From Veillonella sp. DNF00869 (lineage in GTDB: Bacteria > Bacillota > Negativicutes > Veillonellales > Veillonellaceae), in NCBI RefSeq assembly GCF_001553345.1, contig NZ_KQ960771.1, positions 366,659 through 430,658 of the forward strand: a stretch of DNA of 64,000 bases. The letters are read 5' to 3'. Below are positions 34,451-45,312 of the stretch, one piece after another. A program made the position numbers and the translations under genes. Below the pieces are notes generated by a model that worked only from the letters and a program-made list of their open reading frames with translations, made no database searches and was not told the DNA's origin. The first letter of the stretch is position 1, and the number at the start of each line of letters is the position of its first letter.

Positions 34451-35920
34451 TTACCCGATGTCAGCAGGTGTAGAGAAATCTACTGTAATACCCAATGCTT
34501 TCGCTACGCCTTCACCATATGCAGGATCACATGCATAGCAATGTTTAGCATGACGTTCTTGGATGAACAATGGAACTCCTGCCATATTGCGAGCTGTATT
34601 ACTAAACAATACTTGTTGTTGTTCTGGAGTCATGAGACGGAACAATTTACCAGGTTGTGTGTAGTAATCGGAATCATCTTCACGGAAGTCGTATTGGTAT
34701 GCTTTACCAGACACGTCATATCCTGGATCTTTGTATTGTGGTTGGTTAGCCCATTGGCCAAAGCTATTTGGAGCATATCCAATAGTAGCGCCATGGTTGC
34801 CATCTACACGGCCTTGTCCATCACGATGGTAAGAATTGAATGGGCATTTAGGCGCATTCACAGGAATGGATGGATAGTTTGTGCCTAAGCGGTAACGTTG
34901 TGCATCAGCGTAGGAGAACAAACGACCTTGTAACATGCGGTCAGGACTGAATCCAATACCAGGAATGATTGTGGATGGAGCAAATGCAGCTTGTTCTACA
35001 TCTTGGAAGTAGTTTTCTGGGTTGCGGTTCAATTCCATTACCCCTACTTCGATTAATGGGAAGTCTTTTTTATACCATACTTTTGTAAGGTCAAATGGAT
35101 TGTATGGAAGAGCTTCTGCTTGTTCTTCTGTCATCACTTGAATGTATAATTTCCAACGAGGGAAATCACCTTTAGCGATCGCGTCAAATAAGTCACGTTG
35201 TGCACTTTCACGGTCATTCGCAATGATAGCAGCTGCTTCATCTTCTGTTAAGTTTTTAATTGGTTGTTGGCATACCCAGTGGAATTTCACCCATACGCGT
35301 TCATCGTTTGCATTGATTAAGCTATATGTGTGGGAACCAAAACCATGCATATGACGGTAGCCATCAGGAATACCACGGTCACTCATAACGATCGTGATTT
35401 GGTGCATTGCTTCTGGCAAGCTAGTCCAGAAATCCCAGTTTGCAGTAGCGTCACGCAAGTTAGTTTCAGGATTACGTTTTACCGCACGATTCAAATCAGG
35501 GAATTGCAATGGATCGCGGATGAAGAATACTGGTGTGTTGTTACCTACTAAATCCCAGTTACCTTCTTCTGTGTACATTTTCACAGCGAAACCACGGATA
35601 TCACGTTCCGCATCAGCGGCACCACGTTCACCAGCTACTGTGGAGAAACGTACAAACAAATCAGTTTGTTTACCTACTTCAGAGAATACTTTTGCTTTTG
35701 TATATTTAGTGATGTCGTTTGTCACTGTGAAAGTACCGAATGCACCGGATCCTTTCGCATGCATACGGCGTTCGGGAATCACTTCACGAGCAAAGTGACC
35801 TAATTTTTCCATCAACCACACATCTTGCATCAATACAGGACCACGTTTTCCAGCTGTAGCACTGTTGTTATTATCCGGCACTGGAGCACCAAAGGCTGTT
35901 GTCAATTTTTCTTCTTTCAT
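34451..35920 (-). CDS. katA: Heme catalase, monofunctional small-subunit type
   Basis: A 489-residue catalase that breaks hydrogen peroxide to water and oxygen. The distal His is in [15 protein letters not shown] (about residue 54), the distal Asn in [19 protein letters not shown], and the proximal heme Tyr in [14 protein letters not shown] (about 338). The length is that of the small-subunit group. I start it at the ATG at 35920, 7 nt after AAAGGAG; an upstream ATG adds nine residues that do not belong to the family. Its promoter carries a PerR/Fur-like dyad (35980-36000). Confidence 0.95.
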   Translation of the reverse strand: MKEEKLTTAFGAPVPDNNNSATAGKRGPVLMQDVWLMEKLGHFAREVIPERRMHAKGSGAFGTFTVTNDITKYTKAKVFSEVGKQTDLFVRFSTVAGERGAADAERDIRGFAVKMYTEEGNWDLVGNNTPVFFIRDPLQFPDLNRAVKRNPETNLRDATANWDFWTSLPEAMHQITIVMSDRGIPDGYRHMHGFGSHTYSLINANDERVWVKFHWVCQQPIKNLTEDEAAAIIANDRESAQRDLFDAIAKGDFPRWKLYIQVMTEEQAEALPYNPFDLTKVWYKKDFPLIEVGVMELNRNPENYFQDVEQAAFAPSTIIPGIGFSPDRMLQGRLFSYADAQRYRLGTNYPSIPVNAPKCPFNSYHRDGQGRVDGNHGATIGYAPNSFGQWANQPQYKDPGYDVSGKAYQYDFREDDSDYYTQPGKLFRLMTPEQQQVLFSNTARNMAGVPLFIQERHAKHCYACDPAYGEGVAKALGITVDFSTPADIG

Positions 35921-35947
35921 AACTTTCTCCTTTGTAAACTTATACAT

Positions 35948-36000
35948 ATTATAATAAAATTAAAACCTATATCTTTTACAACGGATAATAATTATCCGTT
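35948..36000 (-). promoter_or_regulatory. katA promoter with PerR/Fur-like operator
   Basis: A perfect dyad has 10-bp arms AACGGATAAT (35980-35989) and ATTATCCGTT (35991-36000) about a single A. Its core ATAATAATTAT equals the centre of the PerR box TTATAATnATTATAA. A TATAAT -10 lies at 35953-35948 on the minus strand; no good -35 is visible at the usual distance, so the dyad occupies the upstream part of the promoter. Confidence 0.6.
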
Positions 36001-36033
36001 ACTTTATGATGTAATTATAAAACTTTTTCTATG

Positions 36034-36094
36034 TATTGTCAATAATGATTTTCCATTAATTTTCATTATTCTTAATGTTATTAACTATAACATT
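36034..36094. promoter_or_regulatory. Further AT-rich dyads upstream of katA
   Basis: AATAATGA...TCATTATT spans about 36041-36070, and AATGTTAT/ATAACATT (36074-36081, 36087-36094) is perfect with a 5-bp spacer. They may be additional regulator sites, but AT-rich DNA yields such dyads by chance and the support is weak. Confidence 0.3.
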
Positions 36095-36192
36095 ATCAAG
36101 TTATTAATTATATATCATCCATATATATATGAAACTATACCCCAGAAGGATACCCAAGGCATTCAAGGGCATTTCTATATATCCCATATAAC

Positions 36193-36237
36193 AAAAAGGG
36201 ACTATGAAAGAATAGTCCTCTATTCTTTCACAGTCCC
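36193..36237 (-). terminator. Intrinsic terminator of groESL
   Basis: On the minus strand an 18-bp stem (GGGACTGTGAAAGAATAG against CTATTCTTTCATAGTCCC, one mismatch) with a 4-nt loop is followed by TTTTT. Confidence 0.9.
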
Positions 36238-36285
36238 CATAGTATTTACTTAGTCAATACTGCGATCCACGGATGCAATCTGAAA

Positions 36286-37956
<1,671 letters not shown>

Positions 37957-38235
37957 TTATAATACTGCTAAAATATCTTTTTCGCTGATGATTAAATGGT
38001 CAATGCCATCAATTTTGAACTCAGTACCAGCATATTTGGAGAACATAACTGTATCGCCCACTTTAACTTCTGGTGCTACACGTTCGCCATTGTCACATAA
38101 TTTACCAGGACCCACAGCAATAACCGTACCTTCAGATGGACGTTCTTTTGTGGAAGATGCTAAAAAGATACCACTTTCCGTTTTTGTTTCTACTTCTAAT
38201 ACACGAATAATGACACGATCGCCTAATGGTTTCAT
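37957..38235 (-). CDS. groES: Co-chaperonin GroES
   Basis: A 92-residue lid protein starting MKPLGDRVIIRVLE, with the mobile loop ETKTESGIFLASSTKERPSEG that binds GroEL and the typical GPGKL and VKVGDTVMFSKYAGTEF strands. I start it at 38235 with AGAGGT upstream; longer readings add non-homologous residues that would overlap the CIRCE operator. First gene of groESL. Confidence 0.97.
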   Translation of the reverse strand: MKPLGDRVIIRVLEVETKTESGIFLASSTKERPSEGTVIAVGPGKLCDNGERVAPEVKVGDTVMFSKYAGTEFKIDGIDHLIISEKDILAVL

Positions 38236-38272
38236 TGTTATACCTCTTCTCTTATACACTATAATATCGATG

Positions 38273-38299
38273 TTAGCACTCAAGAGTGGTGAGTGCTAA
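38273..38299. promoter_or_regulatory. CIRCE operator (HrcA site)
   Basis: TTAGCACTC, 9 bp, GAGTGCTAA: a perfect match to the CIRCE consensus. It lies 38 bp before groES and just downstream of the predicted promoter, so HrcA repression relieved by heat shock is expected. Confidence 0.97.
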
Positions 38300-38310
38300 T
38301 CACAAGTATT

Positions 38311-38338
38311 ATTATAAATCATTTTTAAATTTTTGCAA
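38311..38338 (-). promoter_or_regulatory. Predicted promoter of groESL
   Basis: On the minus strand TTGCAA (38338-38333), 16 bp, TATAAT (38316-38311). Transcription would start inside or next to the CIRCE element. Confidence 0.65.
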
Positions 38339-38408
38339 GTCTTTTTTGACTTTTTGACTAAATACTTTTTCATAGTTAAAACTTTGCTTCATAGCAGCCA
38401 TAATTTTT

Positions 38409-38981
38409 TTATGATTTTGCTTCATGAGCTGCGATAATCTTTTTGCAAGTTTCCACGAGGCTAATGCGTTTATCCATACTGAAAGCTCGTATTTTCTCGT
38501 ACGCTTTTTCCTCAGAAAATCCATGTAAACTCATCAATATGCCCGTCGCTTTCGCCACATATTTTCGTTCTTCTAGGGAACTTTCCAATCCTTTGACCTG
38601 TTCTAGCAAGTTTTCTTCTTCTTGAAAACGACCCATAGCCATCTGTAGAGCTGGACCTAAGTCCGATTCTCGTAGAGGTTTTATTAAATAACCATACACT
38701 CCAGATTGAGATGCCTTTTGGATTAAATCATCTTGGCTGTACGCTGTTAATAGTACCACTGGAGCCAATCGTTGATGGCGAATTTGTCGAGCCGCTTCTA
38801 TGCCATCTAATTCAGGCATCTTCACATCCATCAATACTATATCTGGTTGTACTGTTTGACATAGTTGAATAGCCTCTACACCATTACAACCTTCCCCTAC
38901 AACGGTATGACCTTGGCTTTCTAATATATCTCGCAAGTCCATGCGAATGAGCGACTCATCATCTACTACTAAGACGCGCAT
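38409..38981 (-). CDS. ANTAR-domain response regulator (RNA-binding antiterminator)
   Basis: A 190-residue regulator with a CheY-like receiver at residues 1-118 (acidic pair VVDDES, phospho-Asp in IVLMDVKMPELDG, Thr in LLTAYS, Lys in LIKPL) and an ANTAR domain at about 125-185 (LEERKYVAKATGILMSLHGFSEEKAYEKIR). ANTAR proteins such as EutV and NasR bind paired hairpins in leader RNA and prevent termination. It overlaps the upstream sensor kinase gene by 23 bp, so the two form a two-component system. It is the last gene of the thiL-tsa operon. Confidence 0.92.
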   Translation of the reverse strand: MRVLVVDDESLIRMDLRDILESQGHTVVGEGCNGVEAIQLCQTVQPDIVLMDVKMPELDGIEAARQIRHQRLAPVVLLTAYSQDDLIQKASQSGVYGYLIKPLRESDLGPALQMAMGRFQEEENLLEQVKGLESSLEERKYVAKATGILMSLHGFSEEKAYEKIRAFSMDKRISLVETCKKIIAAHEAKS

Positions 38982-40419
38982 ACTCTTCTCCTTTATGTAT
39001 CCAAATATCTACCACAGTCCCTGTTCCTTTAGATGTCCAAGAAATTCTTCCATCCAATTCATTTCGCACTAAATTCTCTATAATCTGTAATCCTAAATGG
39101 CTCTTTCTAGTACTTTCAAAATCGTCTGGCAAACCACAGCCTGAGTCACGGATACTAATGTGTAGCATGTCATAATGTCCAACGTCCCTTACGTCTCGTA
39201 CCTCTACCTGTACTTGACCTTTTATTCTGTCTTTGAAAGCATGTTTAAAGAGATTGGAAAAGAGTTCATTCATTACCAAGGACACATAGCTGGCCTTGTG
39301 AGATGACATAATAATGTCTTCTCCAATATATTCCATGTCTATGCGTTGCTCAGAAGACCCTAACCCTTGTCGCAACAAGCGCCACAGTTCTTCTATAATA
39401 CTGCGCAACGCCACATAGTCTTCATCAAAATTAGACACGATTTCATGGACAAGAGCCATACTTTCAATCCGATGAATACTGTTTTGTAAGGCTTGTTTTA
39501 CATCTTCGGAAGTACTTCTTCTACTTTGCATGCGCAATAAACCCGCTACAGATTGCAAATTATTTTTCACTCGATGATGCACTTCTTTAATGACAGAATT
39601 TTTTACTAGTAACTGTTGATCCCGTTTTCGAAGCTCCGTCTTATCTTGTAACACCAAAATACCACGTTTCCATCTAACTCCAAGAACAACGGGAATCATC
39701 ACTTGTCGCAAGGCAATATCACCATATAATTCTTCGTCAATCGTACCTAGTCTATCTTCTAAAGCCTTTTTAATACGACCTACTTTCAATGTGCTGCTAT
39801 AGATTGATGTACCCTGTATGCGTCTGTCGATACCAAATATATCCCCTAATTTTTTCGCAGCACGGTTCGCATATAAAATAGTTCCATCCTGTTCAAAGAA
39901 AATAATTCCATCTAATACGGAAATCCCACCATATAACTCAGGTTGTTGTAATTGTGGTACTAACATTCCTTGAAACGTAGTCTGTGATACCATGGACATA
40001 AATTCATCATAACGATTAGAATACACTTCAGACACAGGATTAGTAAAGGCACAAGCACCAATACATTTGCCTCCATTATCTACAATAGGATAGATATAAG
40101 CGTGATAGGTTTCTACTGTAATCCCACTATCTGTTTCTTCTTCCCACTCCAATAGGCCTGCAAAAGGTTTTCCTGTATCTAATATCTGTTGAATCGGATG
40201 CTCTAGGGGTATGTCTAATTTCTGTACTGTCCCCGTATGACGACTATCCAACGCTCCACTAAGTAAAAGGTGTCCGTCCTTAGCTTGCACTAAGAGGGAC
40301 ACCCCTTGCTCACTGATAGCTTTACCAAAGCTTAATCGTTCAGAGAACTGCAATAGTAAAGCCTGTTGTGTAGGATATAAATCTGTTTCTTTGTCTAGGC
40401 TGTCTTTCCAACTAATCAT
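38959..40419 (-). CDS. Sensor histidine kinase, HisKA_2/HWE-like (EutW/PdtaS type)
   Basis: A 486-residue soluble kinase without membrane segments. An N-terminal GAF-like sensory region (about 30-160) and a PAS-like domain ([28 protein letters not shown]) precede the HisKA_2 phospho-acceptor box [23 protein letters not shown] and an ATPase domain with [13 protein letters not shown] (N box), [11 protein letters not shown] (G1) and [12 protein letters not shown]. The architecture equals that of kinases partnered with ANTAR regulators. I start it at the ATG at 40419, which overlaps the tsaD end by 8 bp; upstream codons lie inside tsaD. Confidence 0.9.
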   Translation of the reverse strand: MISWKDSLDKETDLYPTQQALLLQFSERLSFGKAISEQGVSLLVQAKDGHLLLSGALDSRHTGTVQKLDIPLEHPIQQILDTGKPFAGLLEWEEETDSGITVETYHAYIYPIVDNGGKCIGACAFTNPVSEVYSNRYDEFMSMVSQTTFQGMLVPQLQQPELYGGISVLDGIIFFEQDGTILYANRAAKKLGDIFGIDRRIQGTSIYSSTLKVGRIKKALEDRLGTIDEELYGDIALRQVMIPVVLGVRWKRGILVLQDKTELRKRDQQLLVKNSVIKEVHHRVKNNLQSVAGLLRMQSRRSTSEDVKQALQNSIHRIESMALVHEIVSNFDEDYVALRSIIEELWRLLRQGLGSSEQRIDMEYIGEDIIMSSHKASYVSLVMNELFSNLFKHAFKDRIKGQVQVEVRDVRDVGHYDMLHISIRDSGCGLPDDFESTRKSHLGLQIIENLVRNELDGRISWTSKGTGTVVDIWIHKGEEYARLSSR

Positions 40420-41452
40420 GTTGGTTTCCTTTCCACAAATCACTGCCCAATGGAATGGACGGTTTTGCATTCAAAGTGTAGTTACTGAATTTACCAGCTT
40501 GTGCCATATAATAGGCTCGGCAACCAATCATAGCTGCATTATCTGTAGCCAACATAGATCCTGCTGTGAGGTACGTCAAGCCTTCTGCTTCACACATGGC
40601 TTGTAAATCTCGCTGCAATCCACTGTTAGCCGACACGCCACCAGCTAAAGCGATCTTCGTTTCTCCTAATGTATGAGCCGCTTCTTTCATTTTTTCTACC
40701 AATACGTCTGTAATGGCCTTTTGAAAGGAGGCTGCTACATCTTCATGACAGATGGATTCACCTTTTTGTTGTTTTCCATTGATATAATTAAGAACAGCCG
40801 ACTTCAAGCCACTGAAACTAAAATCGAAATTTCCTTTTTCTAATAAGGGTCTTGGAAACTCTATGGCATCCGGATTTCCCACTTTCGCCAACGCATCAAT
40901 ATGTGGCCCTCCTGGGTAAGGATAGCCTAATACGCGAGCGATTTTATCGAAGGCTTCACCTGCCGCATCATCACGTGTTTGTCCTAATACCTGAAAGCTT
41001 TCATAATCTGTCACATGAACAATCATAGTGTGCCCCCCAGATACCACTAAGCACAAGAAGGGAGGCTCTAAATCAGGGTGTAACAAGAAATTTGCAAAGA
41101 TGTGACCTTCCATATGATGAACGCCAATCAAGGGAATATCTTTTGCAAAGGATAGAGCCTTCGCCGCTGACACACCTACCAACAAAGCCCCAACTAAACC
41201 AGGCCCATAAGTGACACCGATATGGTCCATATCATCTAATGTTACATTCGCATCTGCCAAAGCTTGGTCAATGACTGGCATAATCTGTTCTATATGATGT
41301 CGAGACGCCACTTCCGGCACAACACCACCAAACTTTCTATGTATGGGTACTTGACTGGAAATTACATTAGAAACGACCGTTCTGCCATCTTGCAACACTG
41401 CTGCCGATGTTTCATCACAACTAGTTTCAATAGCTAGTGTGTAGATACTCAT
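40412..41452 (-). CDS. tsaD: TsaD, tRNA threonylcarbamoyladenosine transferase
   Basis: A 346-residue ASKHA-fold protein that, with TsaB and TsaE, transfers threonylcarbamoyl to A37 of ANN-decoding tRNAs. The metal-binding HxExH is in [13 protein letters not shown] (about residue 112), the first phosphate loop in [15 protein letters not shown], and [18 protein letters not shown] in the second half. It overlaps rimI by 4 bp (ATGA) and the sensor kinase by 8 bp. Full length. Confidence 0.97.
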   Translation of the reverse strand: MSIYTLAIETSCDETSAAVLQDGRTVVSNVISSQVPIHRKFGGVVPEVASRHHIEQIMPVIDQALADANVTLDDMDHIGVTYGPGLVGALLVGVSAAKALSFAKDIPLIGVHHMEGHIFANFLLHPDLEPPFLCLVVSGGHTMIVHVTDYESFQVLGQTRDDAAGEAFDKIARVLGYPYPGGPHIDALAKVGNPDAIEFPRPLLEKGNFDFSFSGLKSAVLNYINGKQQKGESICHEDVAASFQKAITDVLVEKMKEAAHTLGETKIALAGGVSANSGLQRDLQAMCEAEGLTYLTAGSMLATDNAAMIGCRAYYMAQAGKFSNYTLNAKPSIPLGSDLWKGNQHD

Positions 41453-41901
41453 GCCAGTTCCTCCATTTCTTTCCTCATAATCAGCCCATCTTCTACTGGA
41501 TCTGAATAAAATTGTTTACGTACTCCTACCGCTGTAAAGCCAAGTCTACGATACATCGCTTGAGCTGCAATATTGGAGACACGCACTTCTAAAAAAATAT
41601 GCTTCATGCCTTGTTTACGGAGCATTTGCGTTAACTTACGAGTCATTTTAGATCCATAACCTGCACGACGATGTTCAGGATGTATGGCAATATTCGTAAT
41701 CTGCCCTTCATCCAAGACTAACCAAGATCCTGCATAACCAATAATCTTGCCATCTTCTGCTTCTGCTACAAGGTACAGCTTATCTTCTACTTCTAAATCA
41801 TCTAATAAGGCTTCCTTTGACCAAGGTGTTGAAAAACAGGCCCTCTCTATTTGGTAGATACCTTCAATATCACTTCGTAAGGCTTCTCGCAATGTGACCA
41901 T
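41449..41901 (-). CDS. rimI: RimI-type GNAT N-acetyltransferase
   Basis: A 150-residue GNAT protein. The acetyl-CoA loop is in [25 protein letters not shown] (R/QxxGxG/A pattern) and the C-terminal strand in [20 protein letters not shown]. RimI acetylates the N-terminus of ribosomal protein S18, though homologues in this operon position may act on other proteins. It overlaps tsaB by 1 bp (TAATG) and tsaD by 4 bp. Confidence 0.93.
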   Translation of the reverse strand: MVTLREALRSDIEGIYQIERACFSTPWSKEALLDDLEVEDKLYLVAEAEDGKIIGYAGSWLVLDEGQITNIAIHPEHRRAGYGSKMTRKLTQMLRKQGMKHIFLEVRVSNIAAQAMYRRLGFTAVGVRKQFYSDPVEDGLIMRKEMEELA

Positions 41902-42689
41902 TATCGTTCACCTGCTGCTTCACGGACTACTACCGTAGGTTCCACGTAGGTACCAGTGGCTAGGATGTCTTTGTTTTTCTCATCCCACACCACTTCCGCT
42001 TCCGATTTACGAATATAGAATGGCTCAATGGACTGCGCATCAGGAATCGTACCACTCACGAATTGTGGTAATGCCACTTGAATAACATGAGATGCCCGTG
42101 GGCGTTGCTTCGATTCATGACCGATAACAAGTCTAATAGGGTCAATACGACCTGCTTCTACACCTATGGCATATTCTTTTTCCAATCGCTTCAGACCATC
42201 CCCTACGATGACCACTGGAGTATCTCCAGATAGCTGTACTAGTTTCTCTAACAATTCAGTTACTTGATGTACTTCTATTGTATCTAAAGCAATCATGTCC
42301 GCGCCATTCCACTCATACTGACGGCCATAGACCTGTTTCTTTTGTGCATCAATGACAGTGCATACCCGATAGTTGGAATACATAAAACTTTGGGCTAACA
42401 CATCGGTGGTGAGCACGCCTACTACGGGTACATTCCAAGCATAAGCCAAGGCCTTTGCCGTGCCTAAGCCAATGCGCAAGCCTGTAAAGGAACCAGGCCC
42501 AATGGTTACGGCAATACCGGTAATGTCAGATTTCTTTACTTTCCCCGTTGTCAGCACCGCTTCAATATGTGGCACCAATTGCTCAGAATGAGTAAGCCCT
42601 GCCTGTACAATGAGTTCGCTTCGTATTTCTTTGTCATTTCCTACCGCTACGCTAGCAATGGCGCTACTCGTTTCAATTCCTAAAATCAT
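41901..42689 (-). CDS. tsaB: TsaB, subunit of the threonylcarbamoyl transferase complex
   Basis: A 262-residue ASKHA-fold partner of TsaD. It starts MILGIETSSAIASVAVG and has HSEQLVPHIEAVLTTG and VTIGPGSFTGLRIGLGTAKALAYAW, the strongly conserved TsaB block. It dimerises with TsaD and bridges to TsaE. I choose the ATG at 42689, which overlaps the tsaE stop (ATGA) and has AGGAGA upstream, instead of the ATG 18 bp earlier. Confidence 0.95.
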   Translation of the reverse strand: MILGIETSSAIASVAVGNDKEIRSELIVQAGLTHSEQLVPHIEAVLTTGKVKKSDITGIAVTIGPGSFTGLRIGLGTAKALAYAWNVPVVGVLTTDVLAQSFMYSNYRVCTVIDAQKKQVYGRQYEWNGADMIALDTIEVHQVTELLEKLVQLSGDTPVVIVGDGLKRLEKEYAIGVEAGRIDPIRLVIGHESKQRPRASHVIQVALPQFVSGTIPDAQSIEPFYIRKSEAEVVWDEKNKDILATGTYVEPTVVVREAAGER

Positions 42690-43159
42690 AGGTTCTCTCC
42701 TATGCATTGTAATGTTTCCTCTGAAAGTAAGTCCGTACGAACTGTAAACTGACGAGATCCATCATTACCGACAGAAATCTCAATCCACACTGTCGTATCT
42801 GGTAATTCATCGACAAACTTACTAGCCCATTCCACAACGGACTTCGTTTCCTCTGTATATTCGTAAAATCCGATGGTTTCCAGTTCTTCTACCAAGTCCA
42901 TTCGATACAAATCGAAATGGTATAAGTTAGAACCATCTACTTCATAGGTGTTCATCAAGGCGAATGTAGGACTTGTCACTTCTTCTGTAACTCCAAAGCC
43001 CTTTGCAATCCCTTGGGAAAAATGCGTTTTCCCTGCTCCTAGCGTGCCATCCAGGGCAATACATATAGGACTTTCATAGTCTTTCATAAAATTCCCTAGG
43101 CTATAACCTAGAGCCAACGTTTCCTCTACGGAGTGTGTTGTATATTGTATGGTATTCAT
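42686..43159 (-). CDS. tsaE: TsaE ATPase
   Basis: A 157-residue P-loop ATPase that powers the TsaBD cycle. Walker A is LDGTLGAGKTHFSQGIAKG (about residue 42), followed by TSPTFALMNTYE and YHFDLYRM, both family hallmarks. It overlaps the fic-thiL gene by 4 bp and tsaB by 4 bp, continuing the chain of overlapping genes. Confidence 0.96.
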   Translation of the reverse strand: MNTIQYTTHSVEETLALGYSLGNFMKDYESPICIALDGTLGAGKTHFSQGIAKGFGVTEEVTSPTFALMNTYEVDGSNLYHFDLYRMDLVEELETIGFYEYTEETKSVVEWASKFVDELPDTTVWIEISVGNDGSRQFTVRTDLLSEETLQCIGENL

Positions 43160-45096
43160 AGTATTCCTTTATCCAAATGATTATATCCCTTAGGTTCTAC
43201 CGTAATCCATTGTCCATCATGGTCTACTAACACCTGTGCAGCGCCTGCTTTGACATACCCAATGATGGTGAAAGTCTCAGCCGGCAATGCCTCTGCTTTA
43301 TCAGCTGGAATAGTTCCCACTAGCTGAAAATCTTCGCCCCCTGTCCACATAGAAAGATAAGGACTCATCTGATGACTTTCACAATAGGCCTGAACCTCTG
43401 GATGGATGGGCAACGCACTTTCATCAATGAAAATAGTCACCTGCGATGCGTTAGCAATCTCATTAAGCTCGCTGGATAAGCCGTCGCTGATGTCGTTCAT
43501 AGACGTGGCACCTAAGTCTCTTGCTATTATACCACATTCCACATGAGGAATGGGCCGTTGATGGACAGACCTGCTCACTGGATAGTCCTCGCTGCCCTCT
43601 AACAAACTGTGAAGACCCACATAAGATAAACCCAGATAATTCGTGATGAACACTGCATCACCATCTTGAGCTCCACTGCGTAGGACAGATTGATTTGTTG
43701 GAACATCTCCAAACACTGTGGCAGAAATCACAAAAGGTCCCTCGGTCGACACCGTATCGCCGCCGATGATATTTACACTATACTCTGCACATATGTCATG
43801 CAATCCTTGATACACTTCTTCTACATAGGACGTATGTCGCCCCTTAGGCACTGCAATAGACACCACCATATGCCGTGGGGTGCCACCCATCGCTGCTATG
43901 TCGCTAATGTTTGCTGCCCCTAATCGATACCCTACATCAAAAGGGGCTGTGGTGCTTTCACTAAAGTGGATGCCTTCTACCATCATGTCCGTACTAACCA
44001 GTTGATCCACATCGCAAGGCGTATCATAAACAGCGCAGTCATCGCCGACACCAACCTTTACGTACGTAGGATTATAGATACTGTGTTGGGTTAATTTGTT
44101 GATGAGAGCAAATTCGTCAAGCGACGATACCCTACCCTCAGGTACAGTAGTACTATTTTCCATGTGACAGCGCATGTCCTCCACAGTTTCACTCTCCGAA
44201 GTAGCATCATAATCTGATATAGCATCCCTGCTGATAGTATACCCATTGTCATTATATTGTATGCTTTCTTCCTGTATGTTCCCGTTAGTACTATAAATAT
44301 GCATACAACGATTCGATAACAAATGACTTTCGTCTAACAACAAATTCTGCAAGAAACGTTCTAAATATTCTGTTGTTCTATACACGCCTAGTTTCAAATT
44401 TTGATAATTGGCTCGTACCAAAGCATTTCTAAAGTACCACGCATGGTCAGCGAACATATCATTCGTCACGGTAAAGCCTAGGGTGCGGAGATATTTGATA
44501 AAAAACACAGCAGTCGTTCTCGTATTTCCTTCACCAAATACATGAATCTGCCACAATCTGGCAACAAAAGTAGCCAAATGACGAATCGTCTCTGACATAT
44601 CCAAATTGGCATAGGAAAAATTTTTTTCTTGCTCTATGTCATAGAGTAAGGTCGCCCCTAGTTCAGACACGCTACCATAGGTCACCGTATCACCATCGAG
44701 AATCCATTCCTTTTTTGTGATATTGTAATCTCGTATACTACCCGCATGGGCATAGATATCTGTAAACAATTGTCTATGAATCGATAGGTACTCATTCGGC
44801 GTAAAACTGAAAGCTTTCTCTAAGAGCAACTCCGACATACGAAGTGATACTATATCCGCCTCTGCCGTTCTATCTTCTTGATTCGGATAGGATTCATAAT
44901 AATTTTCCAACAATGTATGAAGAACCTGTAGGGACATCTGCCCTTCAATATTCTTCTTTGCTAAGTCTACTAAATAGGTAGACGGCGTCAACCCATCGAC
45001 AGCTTGTAAACCAATAGCAGTCTTCCAGGCTTGGGCTTTTTCATATTGACTAGCTTCACCTTGACGGATATACTCCTCAAAAGGATCTTTATGCAT
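43156..45096 (-). CDS. thiL: Fic-domain / thiamine-monophosphate kinase (ThiL) fusion protein
   Basis: One uninterrupted 646-residue reading frame with two domains. Residues about 1-262 are a Fic-family protein: helical N-terminus, then the Fic core HVFGEGNTRTTAVF at 185-198, which keeps the catalytic His, Glu, GN and Arg of the HxFx(D/E)GNxR motif; SNRCMHI closes the domain as in stand-alone Fic proteins. A polar Ser/Thr/Asp-rich linker (about 267-323) follows. Residues about 324-646 are a complete ThiL with VGDDCAVY, STDMMVEGIHF, NISDIAAMGG, GGDTV, DISDGL and TGGEDFQLVG. ThiL makes thiamine diphosphate; Fic domains usually transfer AMP to proteins. Start at 45096 follows GAGGTG; tsaE overlaps its end by 4 bp. 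Confidence 0.92.
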   Translation of the reverse strand: MHKDPFEEYIRQGEASQYEKAQAWKTAIGLQAVDGLTPSTYLVDLAKKNIEGQMSLQVLHTLLENYYESYPNQEDRTAEADIVSLRMSELLLEKAFSFTPNEYLSIHRQLFTDIYAHAGSIRDYNITKKEWILDGDTVTYGSVSELGATLLYDIEQEKNFSYANLDMSETIRHLATFVARLWQIHVFGEGNTRTTAVFFIKYLRTLGFTVTNDMFADHAWYFRNALVRANYQNLKLGVYRTTEYLERFLQNLLLDESHLLSNRCMHIYSTNGNIQEESIQYNDNGYTISRDAISDYDATSESETVEDMRCHMENSTTVPEGRVSSLDEFALINKLTQHSIYNPTYVKVGVGDDCAVYDTPCDVDQLVSTDMMVEGIHFSESTTAPFDVGYRLGAANISDIAAMGGTPRHMVVSIAVPKGRHTSYVEEVYQGLHDICAEYSVNIIGGDTVSTEGPFVISATVFGDVPTNQSVLRSGAQDGDAVFITNYLGLSYVGLHSLLEGSEDYPVSRSVHQRPIPHVECGIIARDLGATSMNDISDGLSSELNEIANASQVTIFIDESALPIHPEVQAYCESHQMSPYLSMWTGGEDFQLVGTIPADKAEALPAETFTIIGYVKAGAAQVLVDHDGQWITVEPKGYNHLDKGIL

Positions 45097-45255
45097 CGTA
45101 CCACCTCGTTTCATTGTGTAATAACAAACTAACGTATCTATGCCATTACGGATAATAACGATATACTATTTCAATTAAACTATAAGATCTGTATATCACT
45201 TTTCTATACACGTTGTTCTTATTGTACCATACTAGGGACTAAAGGATAACAAAAA

Positions 45256-45296
45256 TAAAAGGAACCCCTATAAGGATTCCCTTTTACTATGTTTCC
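45256..45296 (-). terminator. Terminator after the osmolyte/thiol transporter genes
   Basis: On the minus strand the stem AAAAGGGAATCC / GGGGTTCCTTTT with a short loop is followed by ATTTTTG. It lies just after the stop of the ABC ATPase gene. Confidence 0.7.
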
Positions 45297-45312
45297 GTAT
45301 ATTTGTATATCC

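Noticed and set aside
35825..36253. 142-residue plus-strand ORF across the katA-groEL gap
   Set aside because: Hydrophobic Ile/Tyr/Asn-rich translation of AT-rich DNA, antisense to the katA start and to the terminator; no homology recognised.
38312..38524. 70-residue minus-strand ORF overlapping the ANTAR gene
   Set aside because: Different frame over the end of a clear regulator gene and the groES promoter; no start-site support and Lys-rich composition expected from an AT-rich shadow frame.
43156..45096. Reading the Fic-ThiL frame as two adjacent genes joined by an annotation error
   Set aside because: There is no stop codon in the linker and I noticed no in-frame start with a ribosome site at the ThiL boundary near 44127; a sequencing error remains possible and is listed under the finding.
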